Positions 47,903 to 54,702 of a stretch of DNA of 64,000 nucleotides are shown piece by piece. Under the pieces are notes generated by a model that was given only the letters and a program-made list of their open reading frames with translations, was not told the origin of the DNA and made no database searches. The stretch comes from an uncultured Bacteroidota bacterium. Its GTDB lineage: Bacteria; Bacteroidota; Bacteroidia; Bacteroidales; WCHB1-69. Where the stretch lies: contig CADADB010000009.1 in NCBI GenBank assembly GCA_902786595.1, positions 62,001-126,000 on the forward strand, in the 5' to 3' direction. Numbering within the stretch: the stretch's first letter is position 1; every line of letters begins with the position of its first letter. Both the position numbers and the translations under genes were made by a program.

Positions 47903-48829
47903 ATGAAAAATAAAAGGATCAATATTGTTTTGACAGGAATCATGCTGTTGCTGGTATTTTCTTTTACGGATTGCCGCAACTCTTCTGCACAGGCAGATGA
48001 AACCAATGAGATTCAGATTACTGAGCCTGCAGATACTCTCGCAAATATACCTATGACGGTTAAGTTCATGTCCATTTACATTCCTTGTACCGTTAATGGC
48101 AAAACCAAACTGTTCGTTTTGGATCCTGAATGGAAATACAATTGTATAGAAAAGAGGCACATCTCAGAATTATACGACACAACGGGAACGTTGCACACTT
48201 CATTTAACGATGGATACTCCACTGTTTTAAGTATTCATACACTACAATACTCCATAGGTGATCAAAATTTCACATTGGATACGACTCAAGTAATTTCGCA
48301 CAACGACAGTGATGGGTACGGAATTGTCGGGAAACCATTATTCAACGAGAGAGTTGTTTGTATAAATTTTGACGAAAAAGAGATGTATATAACGAACAAA
48401 GTGCCTGACAGCATCCCTGGTTATATTCAAAAAGATTATACAATCAATAAGGAAGGACATCGTGTCATTACCGTAAATTTTCCTACCTCTGAAGGTGATA
48501 AAAAGTATAATCTGCTTGTTGACTTTGGTGCCCCCACCTCTAATCTTGACAATGATTTAAAAGAAATAATCACCATAAATGGTAATAAGCCAAATCCAAC
48601 AGATATTGCACAAATGCTAATCGCTTTTTGCAATAGTATTCGTAATCGTAATCAAACCCATTGGACAAATACACAAACCGGACAACCGGATAACCCTTAC
48701 AAACGTTGGGGCTGTGATGGTTCAATAGGATTGGACATCATATCTCTTTATAATTGGATTATCGACTATCATAACAACAAAATCTATTACGCCCCAAATG
48801 AGCATTACAAAAAGATGACAAAGCAATGA
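47903..48829 (+). CDS. Retropepsin-like lipoprotein 1
   Basis: 308 residues from ATG 47903 (MKNKRINIV); the frame extends upstream but that part overlaps hicB. The leader 'LLLVFSFTDCRN' has a lipobox-like Cys. Two half-motifs of clan AA aspartic proteases are visible: 'KLFVLDPEWKYN' and 'NLLVDFGAPTSNLD' (D-[FS]-G-A), and the C-terminus 'GSIGLDIISLYNWIIDYHN' has the hydrophobic-Gly pattern that follows the flap. The first site lacks the DTG consensus, so activity is uncertain. The stop overlaps the next start (ATGA). Confidence 0.78.
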   Translation: MKNKRINIVLTGIMLLLVFSFTDCRNSSAQADETNEIQITEPADTLANIPMTVKFMSIYIPCTVNGKTKLFVLDPEWKYNCIEKRHISELYDTTGTLHTSFNDGYSTVLSIHTLQYSIGDQNFTLDTTQVISHNDSDGYGIVGKPLFNERVVCINFDEKEMYITNKVPDSIPGYIQKDYTINKEGHRVITVNFPTSEGDKKYNLLVDFGAPTSNLDNDLKEIITINGNKPNPTDIAQMLIAFCNSIRNRNQTHWTNTQTGQPDNPYKRWGCDGSIGLDIISLYNWIIDYHNNKIYYAPNEHYKKMTKQ

Positions 48830-49773
48830 AAAAACACCTCATAATCATCGGACTTTTAGGAAGTCTGCTGTCCTGCACCGGTCAGCCGAGTGGCGGCGAT
48901 GCGAACAGCACACCTGTCCCAAAACACCCCTACCGTTTCCACAGCTACACCTCGCACATCTATGTGGATGCCTTCCTGAACGACAGCCTGCCCCTCCGTA
49001 TGGTTTACGACTGCGCTGCGCCCTTCGTGTGGTTGGACAGCACGTTTGTGGACAATCATTACGGCTATGAGAGCAAGCAGACTATGGCGTTCGAGGGCAT
49101 CGGGACGGAAGGGCGGCAGGTGGTAAAGGCATTCCAGGACTGGGACGTCACGATTGCGGGTAAGCGCGAGGAATTCCCGATAATCCCGGCCCCGAACCTG
49201 CGAAGCACGTTTTGCGACAGCATCGACGGGGTGATAGGGCTGGTCTTTATCAAAAAGTATGTGTGGGCGTTCGATTTTGAGACGCAGTCGTTTGATATTC
49301 TGCCGGTTGTGCCCGATTCGGTGAAACGGAACTGGCACGCCTTGAAGCTGTTTTATCGGGACAGGGATTACTACTTCGAGGCACCTGCCACACTGTACCT
49401 GACAGACAGCGTGAAGGTCTCAGGAAAGCTGCTCTTCGATTCCGGCATGGGCACGGATGTCAGCCTTTTCGCGGATGTGGCGCGGAATTTGAATGTCGGA
49501 AGTTTAGATATCGCCAAGGAATCAAGGACTACCCAAGGGGCTTCAGGCAGTAGCACAAACGTGGTTTTTGATGCGAAACGTCTTGTGATGCCGAATTTCA
49601 CGGCGGATTCCGTGCATGTGTGGGCGAATGTGGACGCATCCGGCCACGCCAGCAAAGCCCCCTCCAAGGATGTCATTGGCTATTTCGGCTTCGGGCTGCT
49701 GCAGCGCATGGGCGAGGTGGTGATCGATTTCCCCAATCAGGTGTTGTATTTTAAGCCGAAGGGGGCGGAATGA
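48826..49773 (+). CDS. Retropepsin-like lipoprotein 2
   Basis: 315 residues; lipobox 'LLGSLLSCTGQ'. The same plan as the previous gene: 'LRMVYDCAAPFVWLDSTF' in place of the first D[ST]G, then 'KLLFDSGMGTDVSLFADV' with a good DSG, and 'GYFGFGLLQRMGEVVIDFPN' near the end, matching gag-pol-type aspartyl protease families in Bacteroidetes. It overlaps the preceding gene by 4 bp, so the two are translationally coupled. Probably periplasm-facing peptidase or peptide sensor. Confidence 0.82.
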   Translation: MKKHLIIIGLLGSLLSCTGQPSGGDANSTPVPKHPYRFHSYTSHIYVDAFLNDSLPLRMVYDCAAPFVWLDSTFVDNHYGYESKQTMAFEGIGTEGRQVVKAFQDWDVTIAGKREEFPIIPAPNLRSTFCDSIDGVIGLVFIKKYVWAFDFETQSFDILPVVPDSVKRNWHALKLFYRDRDYYFEAPATLYLTDSVKVSGKLLFDSGMGTDVSLFADVARNLNVGSLDIAKESRTTQGASGSSTNVVFDAKRLVMPNFTADSVHVWANVDASGHASKAPSKDVIGYFGFGLLQRMGEVVIDFPNQVLYFKPKGAE

Positions 49774-49786
49774 GAATGATCATTCT
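49773..49786. repeat. 14-bp perfect palindrome AGAATGATCATTCT
   Basis: It begins at the stop codon of the preceding gene. Could be a short terminator stem or an operator for the DUF3791 cassette 80 bp downstream. Confidence 0.5.
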
Positions 49787-49836
49787 TGACGACTAAATGT
49801 TTTTATATATAGCGAGGATTCATTCTACAAAAAATG

Positions 49837-49845
49837 TATTTTTGC
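49837..49845 (+). promoter_or_regulatory. Promoter -7 box TATTTTTGC before the DUF3791/DUF3990 cassette
   Basis: 19 bp before the ATG at 49865; a very short leader as at the other toxin-antitoxin loci here. Confidence 0.65.
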
Positions 49846-49864
49846 CCTCAAAAAACAAACAACG

Positions 49865-50107
49865 ATGGTTGATATACGATCAAATGACACATATAGAAAA
49901 ATCCATTTCGCCGTGATGGCAATTGAAGCCAGTGCGAAAAAAGCTAATATATCTGGCAAAGAGATGTACGAAAGGTTGAAACATCAAAATCTGATACATC
50001 AACGTCTGTTCCGATATTATGACCAGCTGCATACCCAAAGTCTTCAATGGGTAGTGGATGACACATTGGAGACATTGGAAAATTGGGAAAAGGAGGCAGT
50101 CAAATGA
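49865..50107 (+). CDS. DUF3791-like small helical protein
   Basis: 80 residues, cytosolic. 'IHFAVMAIEASAKKANISGK' and 'YERLKHQNLIHQRLFRYYDQLHTQSLQWVVDD' match the DUF3791 pattern (...E..A...... S..E.Y..L....... L...YD.LHT.S...V..D). Family function unknown; members occur next to DUF3990 genes in gut bacteria. Overlaps the next gene by ATGA, so it is translationally coupled, the order expected of an antitoxin followed by its toxin. Confidence 0.8.
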   Translation: MVDIRSNDTYRKIHFAVMAIEASAKKANISGKEMYERLKHQNLIHQRLFRYYDQLHTQSLQWVVDDTLETLENWEKEAVK

Positions 50108-50625
50108 TAACGTTATTTCATGGATCAGGCGAGCCGGTGCCTAACCCGTTGGCAAAAGTGGGTAGGCGGAATTTGGATTTTGGTCGTGGCTTTTATCTGA
50201 CCAAAATACTTGATCAGGCTGTTTCGTGGGCAAAAGTCGTGTCCAGCAGAAAGGGAAGAAGCGCGAAGCCTGTTGTAACTGTTTTTCAGTTCGATGATGA
50301 ATTGGCGCGGAAAGAGGGTGTCCGTTTGTTGAAGTTTGATTCCTATAATCTGGAATGGCTTGATTATGTGGTTGGCTGCAGACGTGGTAAGGATGTGTCT
50401 GATAATTACGACGTTGTGGAAGGCGGTGTGGCTAATGATAATGTTATCGACACCGTTGAAGACTATGAGAAAGGTATCATTACCGCAGAACAGGCATTGG
50501 GACAACTTCAATATAAAAAGGTGAACCATCAGCTTTGCGTACTTAATCAAAATGTGATTGACAGCTATTTGAAATTTGAGAAAACCTTGTTGATAGACAG
50601 AGAGGAGGCAGACGATGAGAGATAA
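50104..50625 (+). CDS. DUF3990 protein, putative ADP-ribosyltransferase-fold effector
   Basis: 173 residues from ATG 50104. 'MITLFHGSGEPVPNPLAK' and 'NLDFGRGFYLTKILDQAVSWA' are the DUF3990 hallmarks. The pattern (H-G-S at strand 1, G-x-G-F-Y-x-T at strand 2, then 'KKVNHQLCVLNQ') resembles the H-Y-[E/Q] core of ADP-ribosyltransferases. Activity is inference. It overlaps both neighbours (4 and 11 bp), so the three genes form one translational unit. A toxin-antitoxin-like role is likely but untested. Confidence 0.82.
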   Translation: MITLFHGSGEPVPNPLAKVGRRNLDFGRGFYLTKILDQAVSWAKVVSSRKGRSAKPVVTVFQFDDELARKEGVRLLKFDSYNLEWLDYVVGCRRGKDVSDNYDVVEGGVANDNVIDTVEDYEKGIITAEQALGQLQYKKVNHQLCVLNQNVIDSYLKFEKTLLIDREEADDER

Positions 50626-50923
50626 CGTGTTATGGAGAAAGCAGAGCCATATCATTCTGTTACTGGCCGAGTACTTGCAGATAGATATGGAACGAGCATT
50701 GGATTTGTTCTATTCCACGAAAACATATCAACTACTATCTGACCCTCAATATGGAATGCAGCTGATGAGTGACCTGTATTTGTTGGAGAATGTGTTGGAA
50801 GAATTGAGGGAAGATACGACGAAAGGGATTTCCAGGCTTGAACATGCTGTCGAGTACGCAACGCCCAAAACGGTTACCGGTTGTGTGGCTGAGGATCCCG
50901 CAGGATATAATACGGACAAATAG
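50615..50923 (+). CDS. Second small helical protein (DUF3791-like) with repeat-derived tail
   Basis: 102 residues. 'HIILLLAEYLQIDMERALDL', 'FYSTKTYQLLSDPQYGMQLM' and 'SDLYLLENVLEEL' match DUF3791-type proteins (A..LFY.S.TY..L.D...GL...S..Y....L..E). It overlaps the DUF3990 gene by 11 bp. From about residue 76 the sequence is the same 24-residue tail as in HicB ('EHAVEYATPKTVTGCVAEDP'), encoded by the 72-bp repeat. The natural domain seems complete before the tail. Confidence 0.75.
   Translation: MRDNVLWRKQSHIILLLAEYLQIDMERALDLFYSTKTYQLLSDPQYGMQLMSDLYLLENVLEELREDTTKGISRLEHAVEYATPKTVTGCVAEDPAGYNTDK
50840..50911. repeat. 72-bp coding repeat, copy 2
   Basis: 69/72 identical to 47736-47807 and read in the same frame. 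Of the three differences two are synonymous and one changes Gly to Glu. Confidence 0.95.
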
Positions 50924-50925
50924 AA

Positions 50926-51765
50926 ATGAAAATAATCCTCCTGTCCTTTTTCGGATGTACGCTTTTCCTCGTCACATCCGCGCAACCGAAAAAGATCACC
51001 ATTGCCGTGAACGACAAGGTCAAAATCGACATGGTACTGATAACTCCCGACACGTTTGTCAGGAAAAACTATTGTGGAGATACGGTTTGTGACTACTCTC
51101 GCATTTGTCCTGTGATGGGGAAGCGCGCATACAACGGTTACGACACCATTGTCCTTGCCCCGTATTACATGGCCAGATTCGAAGTGACACAGCAGCTCTA
51201 TTCGGCTGTCATGCACCAAAATCCCTCCTATTGGAACGATAACACCAATCATTCTGCCTGTCAAAACACTCCGGAACTTCTCCCTGTAGAAAAGGTTTCG
51301 TGGTATGATGCGCAAACTTTCATTGATTCATTGAACAAGCTCACAGGGAAGCATTTCCGCCTTCCTACCGAAGCGGAATGGCAGTATGCTGCTTGGGGCG
51401 GACGACCGCGACTGAATTATAGTGGCAGCGACACGATCATGCCTGTTGCATGGGATATTCACCAGGGCTTCACTCACTTGGTGGGCAGTAAACGTCCCAA
51501 CGGCTATGGTCTGTATGATATGAGTGGCAACGTGGCGGAATGGTGCAGCGATTGGTTCTCCCCCGATTATTATGTTCCGGATTCATTATACTACCGACCT
51601 AATGGTCCCGAAACTGGCGAGTTTAAATTGTTGAAAGGGGGTTCTTGGTGATCCTCAACACTTCGGTTTTTGGAAGTGGACACAAGGGCAGGGTGCCGTC
51701 CGGAATACATCTCCAATGGTACTGGGTTCCGGCTGGTGATGGATGCAGAAGGGGTTGAGCCGTGA
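50926..51765 (+). pseudogene. FGE/SUMF1-like gene interrupted by an in-frame TGA
   Basis: Signal peptide (LSFFGCTLFLVTSAQ), then 'YYMARFEVTQQLYSAVM', 'LPVEKVSWYDAQTFIDSLN', 'FRLPTEAEWQYAAWGG', 'GYGLYDMSGNVAEWCSDW' and 'LLKGGSW'. A TGA at 51649-51651 then stops translation at 241 residues. The same frame continues for 37 codons with the family C-terminus ('RAGCRPEYISNGTGFRLVMD') to a TGA at 51763-51765. No frameshift is needed. Either a recent nonsense mutation, readthrough, or a sequencing error. The core residues of the fold end at the lost strand, so the short product is probably unstable. Confidence 0.85.
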
Positions 51766-51812
51766 GGCAGGGACGGTGCCGAATAGAAAAACATTTTTTA
51801 TAAGGAATAGTA

Positions 51813-51842
51813 TTGAACAATTCAAAAAATTGTATATCTTTG
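51813..51842 (+). promoter_or_regulatory. Promoter TTG-N19-TATCTTTG
   Basis: TTG at 51813-51815 and TATCTTTG at 51835-51842, 22 bp before the ATG at 51865. Excellent match to the Bacteroidetes consensus. Confidence 0.75.
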
Positions 51843-51864
51843 CGACAGAAAATAAAATAGAAAA

Positions 51865-52065
51865 ATGGCAAAAGATTATTCTGCAGAAGACATTAAGAAA
51901 CAGGAGGTTAAAGAGCCTCAAGCTCAGTACAATGCCTCTCCTTGCAGTGATTTTCGCACAGTCGATGAAAACGAACTGGCGGGATGCATCACGCTCGAGG
52001 AGTGGGAATCCGAACTGACGCAAATCATCCATGAACACTATCAATCCAACCATGAAAGTCATTGA
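51865..52065 (+). CDS. Small acidic hypothetical protein
   Basis: 66 residues: MAKDYSAEDIKKQEVKEPQA, then 'FRTVDENELAGCITLEEWES' and 'IIHEHYQSNHESH'. No known domain recognised; the size, acidity and strong own promoter recall small antitoxins or regulatory proteins. Its end overlaps a 35-codon frame at 52052. Confidence 0.6.
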   Translation: MAKDYSAEDIKKQEVKEPQAQYNASPCSDFRTVDENELAGCITLEEWESELTQIIHEHYQSNHESH

Positions 52066-52159
52066 AGATTTTCACTTCGCGTTCGAAGTGGTTGACAATG
52101 TTGACGGAGAGCGAATTGTGATCGTTCATGATGCCGTACACAGCCTGTTGTACCATTGA
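52052..52159 (+). CDS. Possible 35-codon overlapping gene
   Basis: MKVIEDFHFAFEVVDNVDGE, then RIVIVHDAVHSLLYH. It overlaps the preceding stop by 14 bp. It has no strong family match and may be the truncated 5' end of a lost partner, as it ends right where a degenerate repeat element begins. Confidence 0.3.
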   Translation: MKVIEDFHFAFEVVDNVDGERIVIVHDAVHSLLYH

Positions 52160-52195
52160 ACTTGCAGGCCTTTAGGTCTGCAGGGCTTGGTAGAA
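52157..52195. repeat. Degenerate relative of the AGCCCC/GGGGC element
   Basis: GAACTTGCAGGCCTTTAGGT then CTGCAGGGCTTGGTAGAA. It shares the CTTG...TTAGG...GGCTTGGTAG layout with copies at 2825, 13871, 38819 and 62141, but the stem differs. Confidence 0.45.
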
Positions 52196-52257
52196 AAGAC
52201 GATTCGCGGGTGTTCACGCACGCCGTCAGGTGTGCGGGCAAACAACAAAGTGTTTTT

Positions 52258-52287
52258 TGTAAGGATTTTCGGGCGGTGTTGTCTAAC
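52258..52287 (+). promoter_or_regulatory. Putative ECF-type promoter, copy 1
   Basis: TGTAAGGATT at 52258-52267 and TGTTGTCTAAC at 52277-52287, shared with the second sigma gene (58879-58909) at nearly the same spacing. GTCTAA resembles an ECF -10 element. Probably autoregulatory. Confidence 0.5.
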
Positions 52288-52310
52288 GTCATAAAATTCC
52301 AAACGGTCAG

Positions 52311-52805
52311 ATGAAAAGTGCCAAAGAAAAGCAATTCGAGGAACTGGTGAAACAGTACAAGCGGACGATCTACTCCGTCTGTTACATGTTCTCCCGCGAC
52401 AAAGAGGAAATCAACGACCTCTTTCAGGAGATTCTGGTGCGGTTGTGGCTGGGCTTCGACCAGTTCGAGCAGCGCAGCAGTGTGAACACGTGGGTCTATC
52501 GTATTGCGCTCAACACTGCGATCAACAGCGACAAACGGGCGAAACGCCGTCCGCAAACAGTGCCGCTCAGCACTGACATCGACCCCTACGACCCGCAGGA
52601 GTCCTCTCTCGAACAGGTTCGACAGCTCTACGCGCTCATCAACCAGCTGGATGTCATGGACCGCGGACTCGTGCTGCTGTGGTTGGAGGGCATCGGTTAC
52701 GACGAAATTGCGGCCATTATGGGCATCACGGTTGCCAATGTCGGCATAAAACTGCACCGTATCAAGGAAAAATTGGTTCAGAAATCAAAATCCGTCACCC
52801 ATTAA
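52311..52805 (+). CDS. ECF-type RNA polymerase sigma factor 1
   Basis: 164 residues. Region 2: 'FEELVKQYKRTIYSVCYMFS', 'EEINDLFQEILVRLWLGFDQF', 'VNTWVYRIALNTAINSDKRA'. Region 4: 'LNQLDVMDRGLVLLWLEGIG', 'YDEIAAIMGITVANVGIKLH', 'RIKEKLV'. The linker has 'VPLSTDIDPYDP', also present in the second sigma factor. It directs polymerase to a small regulon. The downstream membrane protein gene follows 12 bp later and is probably its regulator. Confidence 0.95.
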   Translation: MKSAKEKQFEELVKQYKRTIYSVCYMFSRDKEEINDLFQEILVRLWLGFDQFEQRSSVNTWVYRIALNTAINSDKRAKRRPQTVPLSTDIDPYDPQESSLEQVRQLYALINQLDVMDRGLVLLWLEGIGYDEIAAIMGITVANVGIKLHRIKEKLVQKSKSVTH

Positions 52806-52817
52806 TTCATTACCATT

Positions 52818-53801
52818 ATGACAACAGAAAATCAAAACCAAGAAATGGAGCTGGATGACTTGAAGGTGCAGTATCAGTCGCTCCAGGAGAAGTTCAACCA
52901 GCAAGAGATCGTCAACAACGACTTGATTCACGAGATTATACATACGAAAATTGGAGATTTCAAACACCGGAATGTGGTAATTATCTGTACATACGTGCTA
53001 TTGATTTCTTCCGTTAGTTGGAGTTGGGCTTGTTTCCAACTACAACTTACCTTTAGGATAATGTCCGTACTTCTATTTTTGTTTATCGGACTGTTTGAGT
53101 TGCTTAGTAGTAGAAGAGTGTTGAAAATCAATACGGAAGACGCAGATATTCAAACGCTTATCCAGAAGATGAAGAACTTCCGGATCCGTTTCTCGTTAGT
53201 TTGGATTATCGGGGTGCTGGCCATGTGTCTATGGATGATGTGGTATGTGGCGGAGGTGGACGCAAATCGGCAAATGGTCTATTTACAACCTTCATTCGCT
53301 ATTGTGGCATTCTCTCTCGCTATATCCATCATGTTGATAATAGGCAGCATAGATCGTCTTTCCAAGATGAGCGATGAACTTTTGTCATTGACTTCGCAAC
53401 TGAATGGCAGTGAAACCGAAGAAACGACCACCTATCGCCGTGGAGGAGCATATTGGACAGGTATTGTCCTGCTCGTGTTGAGTCTTATGGGCCTCGTTTT
53501 CAAGCTGATGCACTGGCCGTTTGCAAACCTTATCTTCTTAGTGGCGTGCGCTTCGGGACTGGTGTTTGTGTTTCTTGCCAGCCGACACTTGGTGCGTGTG
53601 GTACCGGAAGAACGCCCCGTAATCCGAATTGCAGAGGTGGCGTGTCTGTTTCTTGTTGTCGATGCAGCATGCAAAATGTTCCATTGGCCTTTGCCGAAAT
53701 ACAACATCCTTGCGCTCACCTGCTTGTCGCTTCTTCTCGTCGCTGCCCTTTTCTATTGGCTGAGGCAGCGGCGGAGGAAAAGACAGGGGGAGGAACAATA
53801 A
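52818..53801 (+). CDS. Membrane protein, putative anti-sigma partner 1
   Basis: 327 residues. A cytosolic N-terminal helix (MTTENQNQEMELDDLKVQYQ...FNQQEIVNNDLI, residues 1-40) is followed by about eight hydrophobic helices. Two of them carry 'KLMHWPFANLIF' and 'KMFHWPLPKYNIL', an MHWP motif also seen in GldL-type Bacteroidetes proteins. The N-terminal module is shared with the partner of the second sigma factor (59442), whose downstream parts differ. The conserved cytosolic module is thus the likely sigma-binding part; inference. Confidence 0.75.
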   Translation: MTTENQNQEMELDDLKVQYQSLQEKFNQQEIVNNDLIHEIIHTKIGDFKHRNVVIICTYVLLISSVSWSWACFQLQLTFRIMSVLLFLFIGLFELLSSRRVLKINTEDADIQTLIQKMKNFRIRFSLVWIIGVLAMCLWMMWYVAEVDANRQMVYLQPSFAIVAFSLAISIMLIIGSIDRLSKMSDELLSLTSQLNGSETEETTTYRRGGAYWTGIVLLVLSLMGLVFKLMHWPFANLIFLVACASGLVFVFLASRHLVRVVPEERPVIRIAEVACLFLVVDAACKMFHWPLPKYNILALTCLSLLLVAALFYWLRQRRRKRQGEEQ

Positions 53802-53806
53802 CCCCC

Positions 53807-53828
53807 AATGACATGAATGTCATTTTTT
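53807..53828 (+). terminator. Rho-independent terminator
   Basis: AATGACAT / ATGTCATT stem with a two-base GA loop and a T-run, 6 bp past the stop. Confidence 0.8.
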
Positions 53829-53868
53829 CATGAGTAATCCACGGAACGTAACAATATTGAAAAAAATG

Positions 53869-53877
53869 TATTTTTGC
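53869..53877 (+). promoter_or_regulatory. Promoter -7 box TATTTTTGC before vapB-like gene
   Basis: 30 bp before the ATG at 53908. Confidence 0.6.
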
Positions 53878-53907
53878 AATCTGTAAACATGTAAACATTT
53901 GTTCAGT

Positions 53908-54135
53908 ATGACAGCAATAGATTTAAGAGCAAGCATTAACGACGATTTAAGTTCAATGTCGTTGAATATGTTGGAGAAAGTGGCCGAATTTGTCAAGTCA
54001 CTGACGGGGAAAAGTACGCGCGACCATAGCGTTTCCCCTCTAGTATCCAGCATGTTGACAGGTCATTCTGTGAATCTGTCAGACGAGGAACTTGATACTC
54101 TAAAGATGGAACACCTTAAAGAGAAGTACTTATGA
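53908..54135 (+). CDS. Antitoxin-like protein (VapB-type position)
   Basis: 75 residues from ATG 53908. 'MTAIDLRASINDDLSSMSLN' and 'MLEKVAEFVKSLTGK' form an N-terminal strand-helix typical of Bacteroidetes antitoxins that precede PIN toxins. The C-terminus 'LSDEELDTLKMEHLKEKYL' is acidic and helical, as expected for toxin binding. It overlaps the PIN gene by ATGA, so the two are coupled. Confidence 0.82.
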   Translation: MTAIDLRASINDDLSSMSLNMLEKVAEFVKSLTGKSTRDHSVSPLVSSMLTGHSVNLSDEELDTLKMEHLKEKYL

Positions 54136-54542
54136 AAAGAGTGTTCATTGACACCAACATCCTGCTGGATTTGTTGCTTGAGCGTCAACCATGGGTGCAT
54201 CAAGCTTCGGTTTTGTTCAGCATGGCCGATCGTAAAGAGTTGGATCTACTGTGTTGTTCGCTGTCGTTTTCCACTGCTGTTTATCTGATGCATCGTCTAA
54301 AATACAGTCGAAAAGAGATAATCACCAAGTTGACTATCGCCAAATCCCTCTGTACGGTTACAACCGTTGATTCGTCTGTGATTGATCGCGTTTTGCAATC
54401 CGATTTTTCGGATTTGGAAGATGGTACGCAATATTATTCAGCATTGGCGGCAAATGCGGAAATGATTGTTACTAGAAACGAGAAAGATTACGCTTTATCC
54501 AACATACCAGTTTTGTCTCCGACAGAATTTCTAAACGAATAG
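54132..54542 (+). CDS. PIN-domain toxin (VapC-like)
   Basis: 136 residues. 'MKRVFIDTNILLDLLLERQP' supplies the first acidic residues (Asp7, Asp13), and 'SDFSDLEDGTQYYSALAANA' plus 'IVTRNEKDYALSNIPVLSPT' the rest of the PIN site (LED..QY, TRN..D). It is a ribonuclease that probably cleaves tRNA or rRNA when freed from the antitoxin encoded just upstream. The exact target is unknown. Confidence 0.92.
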   Translation: MKRVFIDTNILLDLLLERQPWVHQASVLFSMADRKELDLLCCSLSFSTAVYLMHRLKYSRKEIITKLTIAKSLCTVTTVDSSVIDRVLQSDFSDLEDGTQYYSALAANAEMIVTRNEKDYALSNIPVLSPTEFLNE

Positions 54543-54614
54543 TTTATTCTTCTTATTCTGTGTTAGTTGCGATGCAAAACTTCATCATCAAAATAACATC
54601 CTTGCTTCTGTTCC

Positions 54615-54702
54615 TGCTTTCAGGTGGCAGGGATTCTGTCGTGCCGTGTGGGGCACAAGGCGGAGGGTCTGTGACAGCGTCTCGGAGAAACGCACCCCCC
54701 TA
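54615..54702. repeat. Probable dispersed repeat between vapC and DUF4932 gene
   Basis: A GC-rich block (CAGGTGGCAGGGATTCTGTC to AACGCACCCCCCTA) with a GTGCC/GGGCAC stem. It ends at the TAG stop of the minus-strand gene. The look, but not a second copy in this window, suggests a dispersed element. Confidence 0.35.

Noticed and set aside
51640..51765. Selenocysteine or stop reassignment at the internal TGA
   Set aside because: TGA serves as a real stop in many genes here, and no selenocysteine-insertion hairpin was evident after the codon. A nonsense change is simpler.
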